Positions 23,557 to 35,487 of a stretch of DNA of 64,000 nucleotides are shown piece after piece. The translations under genes were made by a program, and so were the position numbers. The notes under the pieces are model-generated. The model saw only the letters and a program-made list of their open reading frames with translations, searched no databases and was not told the DNA's origin. Origin of the DNA: Ampullaceana balthica (lineage: Eukaryota; Mollusca; Gastropoda; Lymnaeidae); assembly GCA_944989445.1 (NCBI GenBank), contig CALYLW010000130.1:202501-266500 (forward strand), in the 5' to 3' direction. Position 1 is the first letter of the stretch, and each line of letters opens with the position of its first letter.

Positions 23557-24717
23557 TTTATGTAGTTGATAGAACCACTACACTCAACATTGTATAGCTG
23601 ATAGAACCACTACAATAAACATTGTATAGCTGATAGAACCACTACAATAAACATTGTATAGCTGATAGAACCACTACAATAAACATTGTATAGCTGATAG
23701 AAATACTACAATAAACATTGTATAGCTGATAGAAATACTACAATAAACATTGTATAGCTGATAGAACCACTACACTCAACATTGTATAGTTGATAGAACC
23801 ACTACAATAAACATTGTATAGTTGATAGAACCACTACAATAAACATTGTATAGTTGATAGAACCACTACAATAAACATTGTATAGTTGATAGAACCACTA
23901 CAATAAACATTGTATAGCTGATAGAACCACTACAATAAACATTGTATAGTTGATAGAACCACTACAATAAACATTGTATAGTTGATAGAAACACTACACT
24001 CAACATTGTATAGTTGATAGAAACACTACACTCAACATTGTATAGTTGATAGAAACACTACACTCAACATTGTATAGTTGATAGAAACACTACAATAAAC
24101 ATTGTATAGTTGATAGAACCACTACAATAAACATTGTATAGTTGATAGAAACACTACACTCAACATTGTATAGTTGATAGAAACACTACACTCAACATTG
24201 TATAGTTGATAGAAACACTACACTCAACATTGTATAGCTGATAGAACCACTACAATAAACATTGTATAGCTGATAGAACCACTACAATAAACATTGTATA
24301 GCTGATAGAACCACTACAATAAACATTGTATAGCTGATAGAAATACTACAATAAACATTGTATAGCTGATAGAAATACTACAATAAACATTGTATAGTTG
24401 ATAGAAACACTACACTCAACATTGTATAGCTGATAGAACCACTACAATAAACATTGTATAGCTGATAGAACCACTACAATAAACATTGTATAGCTGATAG
24501 AAATACTACAATAAACATTGTATAGTTGATAGAAATACTACAATAAACATTGTATAGCTGATAGAACCACTACAATAAACATTGTATAGCTGATAGAAAT
24601 ACTACAATAAACATTGTATAGCTGATAGAACCACTACAATAAACATTGTATAGCTGATAGAACCACTACAATAAACATTGTATAGTTGATAGAACCACTA
24701 CAATAAACATTGTATAC
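23557..24717. repeat. minisatellite, 32-bp unit, ~36 copies
   Basis: TTGTATAGCTGATAGAACCA followed by CTACAATAAACA is repeated. Variant positions (TAGC/TAGT, AACCAC/AACACT/AATACT, CAATAA/CACTCAA) occur in recurring runs, so multi-unit blocks have been copied inside the array. For example, three TAGTTG-AACACT-CACTCAA units in a row appear twice, near 23970-24075 and 24130-24235. Confidence 0.96.
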
Positions 24718-25616
24718 CTGCGTCTGGAAACTTTCAGTAGCTTTCTTTCTAAATGTGGATGTGACAATTGGTTTCACCAAAGAGATCGCCTATTGGCATC
24801 TGGAGCCAATAACCCTGAAAAGCTTAATTTTCATCAAAGTTAGGAATAGTCAAACAATTCGTTCGACTCATGCTCACGTCCTTGACATTTGAATACAGTG
24901 GCCTTACTTGCTCCAGTCGTTTGACAACGATGCATTCTGCAAGTCTCATTGTGATCCTCATACGTTCTCGGTCACGGATTAGCCAAAACTTCTAAGAGAA
25001 GAATTTTAATAGGGCCATAATTTTGGTTGATAACAGCTGGTGTTTAAAAAGCCATAAATCGAGTGGCCAAACTGGCAAGATGTAATGAAGAGAAATATTC
25101 ATTCATACATAACAATAAAGTTGTGTTAAGAAGTAAAAAAAAAGGCTTTCACTTTTTGAATGGAAAACTTGAGACGCTGTTTGTGTGTCTGTCCCTCGTG
25201 CGGTTCTCGAGAGCTAATGATTCACGAGAGATGAGAGAAAATCTCGAATTAAAGAAGCGAACGTCAAGCGGCATTAACACTTTAATTAAAGTCCGACTAT
25301 GGCGGCAGATAACTCTGGCATGTCCGAGCCACTGCATTCGTCGCCCCTCTCCTAACCCAACTGCCCTGCATTCTGACTTAGGGGCTAGCAGGACGGAATG
25401 CCGGACGACATCTCGATCATCAATGCGACAATCACTGCCCAAGAAGGAGAACCAATTAAATGGAAAATTTGCGAGTTACCCCTTTCTTCTTTTTCCCCCT
25501 TGTCAATATCTGACTTGTCTGAATCTGACCCAAACTGGTAAAACTCTCATTTTATGATCACAACCCCCCCCTCCCCGACCGCTTTCTCGAGACAAAATAG
25601 TGTATAATTAAACAAC
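24718..25616. other. single-copy block, possible conserved non-coding DNA
   Basis: From about 24960 to 25450 the sequence is complex and GC-balanced. An open frame of 164 codons (25063-25557) starts at GTG, has no domain I recognise, and overlaps a 97-codon antisense frame. I do not call a gene. A GATAACAGCTG motif (near 25030) suggests possible regulatory content only. Confidence 0.35.
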
Positions 25617-26072
25617 TCGTAAAAACAAAGTTTTTGACTATAAATCCCTTATATATGAGACATAACTAAAAGTATTGATTATGTTCAAACGTGACAAACA
25701 TTTACAGACTGATACCGACTGATTTCCCCTGGCTTTAAAACCGGGGTGAGAGGTGTGGACATCGATGGGGGGGGGGCGTAAACACGTGAACTCAACGGGC
25801 ACGTGGAAGAAAAAACAACAATAACAAACTGTGAAACTGAATTACATGTTATATAGAGATAAACTAAAACTGAATTAATTTAATTACGGTAAGTTCGATC
25901 GATCTGAAATTTTGAAACGATGCATTATTAGGTGACACGTGTCTATGTGTAAAATTTCAACCCGATAGCATCACGGGAAGTGTGTCATTTTTCACTTTTA
26001 TTTTCCGCCCGAACGCCAGCCCGACGACGAACGACAGAGGGAGACGGCGGTGGAGTTAATATAAGGGATTTA
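25617..26072 (-). mobile_element. Helentron-like non-autonomous element, copy D
   Basis: On the - strand, the 5' end at the right is AAATCCCTTATATTAACTCC. The 3' end at the left has the inverted AAATCCCTTATATATGAG (25642) and the hairpin AAAAACAAAGTTTTT (25621-25635). It shares the GACGACGAACGACAGAGGGA/GACGGCGGTG end with copy E and is separated from it by only about 28 bp, in the same orientation. Confidence 0.7.
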
Positions 26073-26100
26073 ATAAAAAAAAATACCCGTAATAAAAAAG

Positions 26101-26526
26101 ACCCGCAAAAACAAAGTTTTTGACTATAAATCCCTTATATATGAGACAGAACTTAAAGTATTATGTTCCAATGCGACAAACATTTACAGGTGAAACTGAG
26201 TGAATTCCACCTGATTTAAACACAAGATATTGTCACCGATGGCTGGCGTGAAGTCACGTGACCCGTAAAATGTAAACAATAGCGACTGCTGCATATAGTT
26301 TTATATAGATACACTAAAAATTCATTAATTTAATTAGGGTACGTTCGATTGATCTGAAATTTTGATACGATGCATTGTTAGGTGCCACGGGTCTGTGTGC
26401 CAAATTTCAGCTCGATGGCTTTACGGTAAGTGGGTCAATTTTCACTTTTGTTTTTCCCCCCGCCCGACGACGAACGACAGACAGAGAGACAGAGAGAGAC
26501 GGCGGTGAAATTAATATATGGGAATT
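26101..26526 (-). mobile_element. Helentron-like non-autonomous element, copy E
   Basis: The hairpin AAAAACAAAGTTTTT (26107-26121), then AAATCCCTTATATATGAGAC, form the left (3') end. AGACGGCGGTGAAATTAAT and a degraded ATATGGGAATT form the right (5') end. The interior CACCGATGGCTGGCGTGAAG and ATGCATTGTTAGGTG match copies A and D. This is the second member of a head-to-tail pair. Confidence 0.7.
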
Positions 26527-27715
26527 AATAAAAAGAAATTTGGAGGCAAATATTCGAAATCGTAGTGGCGAATTTTAAACACATTTTATGTTAAGGAAAC
26601 ATCCGATAGTTGTCATGGCGATGGGTAATTAAAGAAATACACGGTGATGCAACACAAAAACAAATACAGACAGTTTCAACTATTTACTGTAAATGTAAAT
26701 TATGGTGCACAAATTGAAATGTTACTGGGAAAACTAGGAAAAGACTATACGAATATTAATTTATTCATCCGATTCATTACAGTTTTGGAAGTTGTTGAAC
26801 TACACTCACGAGGTTTCTGACGAGGTTCTCAGACACACTTTGATTCTAAACTCATAAAAGTTTTGAAAGTTTGCCAGAAGCTTAGCTGAATCATGACAAG
26901 TCCAGACCACAAACATCGCCGATAGCCCCTATGGTCATCTCACCCCGATGACCTATGGCAAAGTTACCATTTGATTTCAGTGGTGGAATGAGAAAGAGCC
27001 CACATCACGCCATTGAGCCAGGCTCTCCCCTACACCGGTACCTCCACCTCCCACCTCCCCTAGCAAATCTCCAATTTCAACTCTCTTATTGCCCTCCAAA
27101 TCGTCTAGCAGACGATGAAAACTCAATTACGTTCGGAATTGAAAGTGATTCATATTTTTGACTTGTTTGTATTTTACCAGCTCTGCATCCGTCTCTAGGC
27201 TCAATGTATTTTTTTTTGCTCTGGCTTCTGGCATGGTCTTATCGCTGTTCAGGCCCTAGTCCCATCTAGGCCAGGGCCCGAGGGTCCCCAGCTTTGGGCC
27301 CGTCTCATCATCCTATTTAAATTCATTTATTTTTTAGTGTGGCTTAAAATGGCGTATTCAAGTTTGAGCCCAAATCCGGGGCCCAGACAAAAAACAGCCC
27401 CCCCCCCACTTTTCTACATGAGTCATAGGACCGTGCTGCTTATTTGTATTAACATTGAACGTTTACTAGTAAAGCAACTTTTTCTCTCAAATTATTCAAT
27501 GAAAATGCAAAATTATATTGTCATTATTTTCAATGCGTCATGTTCCTACCTGTCAAATTATTTGGTACTATTGTCTCAGTTTCGAATTCGTGGTAAAATA
27601 AAACCATCTTGTGTGCTTTGGCAGTGCCTGTCATTTCTTTAATTGAAGTGTATTTATAAATAACATTTAAACTTTTCTCGGATATAATGACCAATCCAAA
27701 TCTCATGTTCGACAT
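26527..27715. other. single-copy non-coding DNA
   Basis: No exon is convincing. A 68-codon frame (26955-27161) lacks a recognised domain. Around 27240-27300 there is a GGGCCC-rich stretch that hints at an old DNA-transposon end, but no paired inverted end was found. Confidence 0.4.
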
Positions 27716-28010
27716 TGTTCACCATTTCATGACGTTATTTTAGCATGAGTCACCATTTCATGACGTCATTTTAGCATGATTCACCATTTCATGACGTTAT
27801 TTTAGCATGATTCACCATTTCATGACGTTATTTTAGCATGATTCACCATTTCTTGACGTTATTTTAGCATGATTCACCATTTCATGACGTTATTTTAGCA
27901 TGATTCACCATTTCTTGACGTTATTTTAGCATGATTCACCATTTCATGACGTTATTTTAGCATGATTCACCATTTCTTGACGTTATTTTAGCATGATTCA
28001 CCATTTCAAT
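27716..28010. repeat. minisatellite, 31-bp unit, ~9.5 copies
   Basis: ACCATTTCATGACGTTATTT followed by TAGCATGATTC is repeated at 27721, 27752 and onward. CATGACG and CTTGACG alternate in the second half, suggesting duplication of a two-unit block. Confidence 0.95.
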
Positions 28011-30093
28011 GACTTACCCCCTTGACCCCTGACTAGCCCAACGCCATAATTTATAAATTGCCAAAATTTCCATCTCTGTCTTTCTTAGTTTTTTTGTCTC
28101 TTGTCCCATGGCCCCAACTGAATGTGAGGACATTTCCTTGTTTTAAACTTTGTTGATATGATTACCACCGTCTGCCCCGGGCAAACCTCCGCTGCACCTT
28201 TTAAAAAAAAACATGTTCGTCAGGTCATGCCATCTCTCCTTTACCCTCCCAACCCTTCTTCTAACCATCCCCCCCCCCATAACCCCTACACCCACCCAAG
28301 GCTCCCAAAAGTAGTTCTACAGGACAAGCTTTTTAATGATTTCAATGAATGCAATAAGTGTACACACATGGCATCAAAATGAATACATCTGACATCAACA
28401 TAATACATCTGACATTGAATACATCTGACATAAACATGAATACATCTGACACACAGAAAAATGGCCAAAAGATTAAATAATTGAGAGCCCTGTAGCCTCT
28501 TACGTCACAAGTATTGAAGAGAACGTGACGTATTGTTACTTGAATCAATAATCTCTAATATTTATTGTTTAAACTTAATACAAGATTTTAATTTTGAGGT
28601 AAATCACTATCTATTTTATGTGCCCAATTTGGCATTCCGTTTCAAAATGATGAACAAATTGCATTATTTAGAAACACTAAATAGATAGCACACTAGAAAA
28701 ATGGTAAATAAATTGCTATACCTAATCATTATATTTAGTGGTTTACAAATGATATTCCTTGGTTTTGAAGTCCAGCCGTTTTATTTGTGAAAATGAAAGT
28801 GTACATCACTAACATGCAACAGTAATGTTTTAGATCGATCTGTAAATTCTATATTATACAATATTGAAGTATCAATAAGTTATCTTAACAATTTTCTTTA
28901 TCGATTAACGGACTTATTAAGCGTAAAAGGAAGTTCTGATTTTGAAATTTTATATTTTAAAAAAAACATAAGCTAATAAGATATGCATTGTTACAAAAAT
29001 AATTATTTTTATTTTTCTTGGATTTATTCAGTAGGAATTATATATTAATAGGGCAGATACTGCACATAGCACATAATTAATTTACAAACTGTATTACTGG
29101 ACTTCATTTTACAATGCCAACTTATAAATTATTTCAAAATTATAAAAAAAATGTCAAACGTTTTATGTACATATGTTTTTATAAGTAAATGTTTGAACTC
29201 ACATTTTTGAGTGCAATTTTATATTTTGTTTGGTATCCTTCACCACTAGCCCACCAAATTAGAGCAACATCGCCCCATTAAAAGACTGAGCATTTTGTCC
29301 ACATTCAATTTGCATTTAATTTGAAACCAAAAAAATTGTAATCAAATTTTGCGATGACATAACGAAATAATTATTACAGGATCATTTGAAGGAAAAAAAT
29401 GATAACTTTATTGAAACAAATAGTGGGGGGGGGGCGACTTAAGCAGGGGCTTACCCACCCCCTCCCCGCCCCCGTCCCCACCCCGAGGGGAGACGCTTGA
29501 GACACCAATAACTCACAGGCCGTCCAATTAAGACGTTGTGTCCTGTCCCATCGAATGAAGCGCATTTGATTAAAGGAGAAATTGCGCGATTCTGAGCACT
29601 CCTCAGCCGGCAAGTTTGTCTAAAAATTCAAACATTTAAATAAACAAAGAAAAAAACTGTCTTGAAACTGGAAATTATGAAGAACAAATGTTAGAAAAAC
29701 ACAAGACAACGCGTGCCGCTCTGTGCGTCTGTGTCTGTGTAAAGTGGGAGTAACTTGTATTTAATAATAAAGTGTTAGCGAATTTAAGTGGTGGAGTCGG
29801 TCCATGGTGAACATTGATGGAGGCATTACGACTAGGAGTCGTTCAGGTGGGGGAGGGGTGGGGGGGTATTCCTTCATAACGGGACTCTGTTGATACATGG
29901 AAACATTTGTGTCAATAACAGTGGATACTATTGATGATAAAACTATTAAGTCTAGTGACTGTATTACAGGATCCTATGGATGTTTAGGACATCGACAAAA
30001 ATGACATATGACAGTAAGTACACACTTCAGTTTGGGGAGTGTTCTGTGTGTACACATCTTTCTCAGTGGTTTAACAATACAAAATCAGTGAAT
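28011..30093. other. long single-copy, mainly AT-rich block
   Basis: No exon supported. Small items are AATACATCTGACAT-type repeats (28380-28455, about 4 degenerate copies), a minus-strand G-quadruplex motif CCCACCCCCTCCCCGCCCCC (from about 29455) and a plus-strand GGGGGAGGGGTGGGGGGG (29850-29867). The part from 29480 to 29640 is more complex than the rest. A 79-codon reverse frame there has no known domain. Confidence 0.45.
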
Positions 30094-31154
30094 ATATCAA
30101 TTAGATACTCTGTTTATATCAATTAGATACACAGTTTATATCAATTAGATACACAGTTTATATCAATTAGATACACAGTTTATATCAATTAGATACTCTG
30201 TTTATATCAATTAGATACACTGTTTATATCAATTAGATACACAGTTTATATCAATTAGATACACAGTTTATATCAATTAGATACTCTGTTTATATCAATT
30301 AGATACACTGTTTATATCAATTAGATACTCTGTTTATATCAATTAGATACACAGTTTATATCAATTAGATACACAGTTTATATCAATTAGATACTCTGTT
30401 TATATCAATTAGATACACTGTTTATATCAATTAGATACTCTGTTTATATCAATTAGATACACAGTTTATATCAATTAGATACACAGTTTATATCAATTAG
30501 ATACACAGTTTATATCAATTAGATACTCTGTTTATATCAATTAGATACACTGTTTATATCAATTAGATACACAGTTTATATCAATTAGATACTCTGTTTA
30601 TATCAATTAGATACACTGTTTATATCAATTAGATACACAGTTTATATCAATTAGATACACAGTTTATATCAATTAGATACTCTGTTTATATCAATTAGAT
30701 ACACTGTTTATATCAATTAGATACACAGTTTATATCAATTAGATACTCTGTTTATATCAATTAGATACACAGTTTATATCAATTAGATACACAGTTTATA
30801 TCAATTAGATACACAGTTTATATCAATTAGATACTCTGTTTATATCAATTAGATACACTGTTTATATCAATTAGATACACAGTTTATATCAATTAGATAC
30901 TCTGTTTATATCAATTAGATACACTGTTTATATCAATTAGATACACAGTTTATATCAATTAGATACACAGTTTATATCAATTAGATACACAGTTTATATC
31001 AATTAGATACTCTGTTTATATCAATTAGATACACAGTTTATATCAATTAGATACACAGTTTATATCAATTAGATACTCTGTTTATATCAATTAGATACAC
31101 TGTTTATATCAATTAGATACACTGTTTATATCAATTAGATACACTGTTTATATC
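30094..31154. repeat. minisatellite, 22-bp unit, 48 copies, three unit types
   Basis: ATATCAATTAGATAC is constant and is followed by TCTGTTT, ACTGTTT or ACAGTTT. No other variation was seen by eye. Writing these T, A and C, the order is T CCC TACC TA TCC TA TCCC TAC TACC TAC TCCC TAC TACCC TCC TAAA. Outside the final run, A is always preceded by T. This points to block-wise amplification of a few composite units. Confidence 0.96.
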
Positions 31155-31183
31155 GGACACACATTTTATGTTGAGTTCTCATT

Positions 31184-31707
31184 GCAGACTCGGTACCATT
31201 TACAGACTCGGTATACATTACAGACTCGGTATACGTTAAAGACTTGGTATACATTAAAGACTTGGTATACATTACAGACTCGGTATACATTAAAGACTTG
31301 GTATACATTACAGACTCGGTATACATTAAAGACTCGGTATACATTAAAGACTTGGTATACATTACAGACTCGGTATACATTACAGACTCGGTATACGTTA
31401 AAGACTTGGTATACATTACAGACTCGGTATACGTTAAAGACTTGGTATACATTACAGACTCGGTATACATTAAAGACTCGGTATACATTAAAGACTTGGT
31501 ATACATTACAGACTCGGTATACATTAAAGACTCGGTATACATTAAAGACTTGGTATACATTACAGACTCGGTATACATTACAGACTCGGTATACATTACA
31601 GACGCGGTATACGTTACAGAGTCGGTTATCATTACAGACTTAGTATACATTATAGACTCGGTATACATTACAGACTCGGTATACATTACAGACTCGGTAT
31701 ACATTTC
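31184..31707. repeat. minisatellite, 18-bp unit, ~29 copies
   Basis: ACAGACTCGGTATACATT alternates with AAAGACTTGGTATACATT. The ACAG/CTCGG and AAAG/CTTGG states are mostly linked. It lies 29 bp from the 22-bp array. A 6-codon unit opens two forward frames and one reverse frame (153-189 codons), which is why long false proteins appear here. Confidence 0.96.
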
Positions 31708-32132
31708 TGAGTGAGCACGGTCCCGGGAAAGGGTGAGGAATGTGTTTTAAAATCTGTACAGACTGCCGGCTGAGAGATGTGTGCGGAATGTTGGCTGAGA
31801 ATGAATGAAATATGAATACTGAGACAGTCTGACACGAAGGGGGAAGGGGTGGGTCGGTGTCCCAAATGTTTAAACTGCCAGGACTCCAATTGTCGCCTGT
31901 TAGGACGCCGGGTAAGGGGAGGAAATTGGATGGTGCCAGATTATAATTTCTCTTTTTTATTTTTTATTTCGCTGCAAGGTTATCTCCCCATTCCCCAAAG
32001 AACGATGATTCACTTCGCTGGGTTTGTCCAGGGGCGGCAACTGAGAAGTATTATTTAGAAATTGTTAATCTTTCATTCTGTTCATATTATATCAAGCCTA
32101 TATGACTCAAGAAAGGTGTAGTATATTCTATT
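31708..32132. other. single-copy DNA flanking the hAT element
   Basis: No gene. CAGGGGCGGCAACTGAG near 32030 resembles a hAT terminus, but no partner or target duplication was found. Confidence 0.4.
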
Positions 32133-32666
32133 GTCATATCCAGTGGCGTAAAGAGGGGTGGCGGGGGGGCAAATACCCCGAGCGGCACTTTGCCAGGGGC
32201 GGCAAATTCCTAGTAGATTTTATATATAACTTTTATAAGAAAGTGTAGCTTTTAATCAAAATAAAAGAAAAGTCAAATAAGAAATTAATAAAAAGAAATA
32301 AAGGATCTATCATAAAGCAGGTAAACGTTTCAACTGCCAAAACTTCATAAGTTCTTCTGATACTAATGCTACAGTACTGAACAACTAGAGCCTGATGTTC
32401 TATCAACTAAATTGATTCTTAACATTTGACAGCCGTTCCTGTTGTAAAGACAAATCTTACTGTACCTAATAAAGTTGAAATATGAGCAAATCGAATTCTC
32501 CAAGCGGCGCATTGTTGGTGCGGTGGGGTGCGGCCATATTTCCCGTTGTTGTTTATCTTCTAAAAAATAAATAACGGTATTATAAAGTTTATTAAAATAA
32601 AAGAAAAGCCAAGACAAAAAAATTATAAAAATAAAGGAACTATATTAAAATAAGCGAACGTTTCTA

Positions 32667-34641
32667 ATGCCACAATTTCAAACTCCTTTTACTCGAAAGA
32701 CTTCTGATACTAATACTTCTGAGCTGAAAAACATAGGGGCTGAAGTACTTTACGAACATGACAATTATGTGCTGGTACATATAATTGATTTTGACGTAGG
32801 TAAACTACTGGAAAAAATTGTTGGCGTACTTATATGGTTTATCTTTCAAAGCCTCATGATATGAATTTTAATGTCTTTATTTTTAGGAATAAATAAAAAT
32901 AATGAATAAAATGGCTTATCTAATGGAATTAAAACTTGGCACACATAAATATAAAAATATAGCAATTCATGAACTAGTGCTCAACAATAACAAAGTTTTT
33001 TGCAATTGGAAAGAATTAGAAATTGATAAAAAAGAAGAGACTATTAATAGAGAACAACAACAATTTGTAAAAGAAAACAAAACAAAGTGGCTTTTTGTGG
33101 TAACAGAGAGGACAATAATATTGCAAATAAAGGCAATATTTTGGAACCGATGCATTTATTGCTTGCAAAGTACGACCTAGCACTCCAAGCTCATAGCAAT
33201 TTTAGGAGATACATTTGGTGAAAAATCATCTTTCTTCTTGAACAAGATACAAAATATTGTTCCATTGTATTCGATAGCTCTTCATATATTTGACACAAGG
33301 ATCAATGAAGTCCAGTTGTGTACTATGTAAAGATTGAACATATGAAGTCCAGTTGTGTACTATGTAAAGATTGAACATATGAAGTCCAGTTGTGTACTAT
33401 GTAAAGATTGAACATATGAAGTCCAGTTGTGTACTATGTAAAGATTGAACATATGAAGTCCAGTTGTGTACTATGTAAAGATTGAACATATGAAGTCCAG
33501 TTGTGTACTATGTAAAGATTGAACATATGAAGTCCAGTTGTGTACTATGTACAGATTGAACATATGAAGTCCAGTTGTGTACTATGTAAAGATTGAACAT
33601 ATGAAGTCCAGTTGTGTACTATGTAAAGATTGAACATATGAAGTCCAGTTGTGTACTATGTACAGATTGAACATATGAAGTCCAGTTGTGTACTATGTAA
33701 AGATTGAACATATGAAGTCCAGTTGTGTACTATGTAAAGATTGAACATATGAAGTCCAGTTGTGTACTATGTAAAGATTGAACATATGAAGTCCAGTTGT
33801 GTACTATGTAAAGATTGAACATATGAAGTCCAGTTGTGTACTATGTAAAGATTGAACATATGAAGTCCAGTTGTGTACTATGTAAAGATTGAACATATGA
33901 AGTCCAGTTGTGTACTATGTACAGATTGAACATATGAAGTCCAGTTGTGTACTATGTAAAGATTGAACATATGAAGTCCAGTTGTGTACTATGTAAAGAT
34001 TGAACATATGAAGTCCAGTTGTGTACTATGTAAAGATTGAACATCGAAAAGCTGACGTTGTAGAATCTTCCAAAGATTTCATTAAAGAAAATTTTAAATC
34101 TTCTGTTGACATTTCTGAAATGTTTTTAAATAAATGATGATCTTAAAATAATGGACTGCAGAGGCCCAACGTGTGTTAACACATCTTCATGGCTTGAAAG
34201 TATACAGGAGTTCAAGAAAGACGAAATAAATTAAATGTCAATGTCAAATCTTGCTAAGAAATTACATTTAACTTTGTTTACATGATATACCAACTGAAAC
34301 GAACACTCTAACTATTTTAGTACACTAGAACGTTGCTACGCATTCTTTTAGATCTCCATACACCGTTTGGAATATCGAATTGCTTCCATAAGAAAGGCAT
34401 TAAACGGACTTCAGGATACAAAATAGACAATATACAATGGAGCCATTTTGAAGTTATTTTTAAAGCTTTAGACGAAATAATAGATGCAGACAAAAAAGCT
34501 CAGCATACGAACAGACGCAGGAACTTTGTTAGTCACAATGAATCTTTTGTATTTTCAAATTTGTGTCAAAGATGCCCGAAATTATTTACAAAAGTATATA
34601 GTTTTAAAATACTTAGCAGAAGCTTCTCACAGAGAAACTAA
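32667..34641 (+). pseudogene. hAT transposase remnant (DUF4371 / TTF- or ZMYM-like family)
   Basis: Recognisable pieces occur in order on the + strand. NWKELEID sits at 33004-33027, in a frame running 32902-33180. After a frameshift, NNIANKGNIL at 33114-33143 runs into an LLAKYD motif. LKIMDCRG lies at 34142-34165. HKKGIKRTS (34387-34413) and QWSHFE (34435-34452) correspond to the region before and around the family's conserved RWS-like site. These match, from memory, the conserved order of the DUF4371-containing hAT transposases. Stops and frame changes separate them, and a 738-bp minisatellite splits the gene between the LLAKYD region and LKIMDCRG. The C-terminal dimerisation region is only faintly present. 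The protein would have been a nuclear DNA transposase; it is dead here. Confidence 0.75.
33307..34044. repeat. minisatellite, 37-bp unit, 20 copies, inside the hAT transposase
   Basis: GAAGTCCAGTTGTGTACTAT followed by GTAAAGATTGAACATAT is repeated. A single variant, GTACAG for GTAAAG, recurs in three copies. The left boundary enters directly from transposase-derived sequence, and the right boundary returns to it at ATCGAAAAGCTGACG. The unit itself is therefore probably a fragment of transposase coding sequence that amplified in place. Confidence 0.95.
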
Positions 34642-35186
34642 TTGAATACTTAAAGGATGCTTTGACATTTAATAAAATTGTATGTGGAGAATCTTCTAAT
34701 CAAAGAACGAGAGAGAGAGTAAATGTTTAGTGATCGAAGCGAATATCAATCCATGCTGTGAAGAAAAAAAGTTGAGAAGAAAGTTGTATTCTTCAAAACA
34801 TAATATTATTGTAGAAGTTCGTGTGAATTTTTTGCAGTTATATCGATTTAGAAAACAGATATGATTTTCGTACACCAGCTAATATACTGGACTTTGAAAT
34901 TTGGCCTTCAAAATTAAATTATTCAAAATATCTTACAGGCCATTGTCAAGCAAGGAATATTTAACCCCACTTGGGTAAATATCAACAACAAGAATTAATT
35001 AACCCAAGACCATTAACTGCAGTTAATTTATTTCAGTTTATTAAGATATTGAGGCTAGAAGTTAACCTGCCAGAAATAATATCATTAATTTGAACGTTGC
35101 TTAAAACTGTCTGAAATAATGCAAGGTGTTCAAATAGATTCTCTAAAATTAAGTCATTAAAAAATTAATAACGATCAATAACAAAT

Positions 35187-35487
35187 ACACAAAGATTATC
35201 TGTTCTATAGCTACTTGAATACACCAAGATTATCTGTTCTATAGCTACTTGAATACACCAAGATTATCTGTTCTATAGCTACTTGAATACACCAAGATTA
35301 TCTGTTCTATAGCTACTTGAATACACCAAGATTATCTGTTCTATAGCTACTTGAATACACCAAGATTATCTGTTCTATAGCTACTTGAATACACCAAGAT
35401 TATCTGTTCTATAGCTACTTGAATACACCAAGATTATCTGTTCTATAGCTACTTGAATACACAAAGATTATCTGTTCTATAGCTATT
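35187..35487. repeat. 34-bp tandem repeat, 9 copies, inside the hAT element
   Basis: ACACCAAGATTATCTGTTCT followed by ATAGCTACTTGAAT is repeated. The first and last copies read ACACAAAG while all inner copies read ACACCAAG. It lies near the 3' end of the hAT element. Confidence 0.95.

Noticed and set aside
25063..25557. 164-codon reading frame as a gene
   Set aside because: It starts at GTG, contains no domain I recognise, overlaps a 97-codon antisense frame and runs through compositionally non-coding sequence.
27240..27400. GGGCCC-rich stretch as a DNA transposon
   Set aside because: Some GC-rich blocks resemble hAT sub-ends, but no paired termini or target duplication could be identified.
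31135..31714. 153-189 codon proteins with YTES/YTKS or VYIT repeats
   Set aside because: An 18-bp repeat opens frames on both strands, with no initiation or splice evidence.
32022..32050. Another hAT terminus (CAGGGGCGGCAACTGAG)
   Set aside because: No inverted partner or 8-bp target duplication was found; the real element boundary is at 32141.
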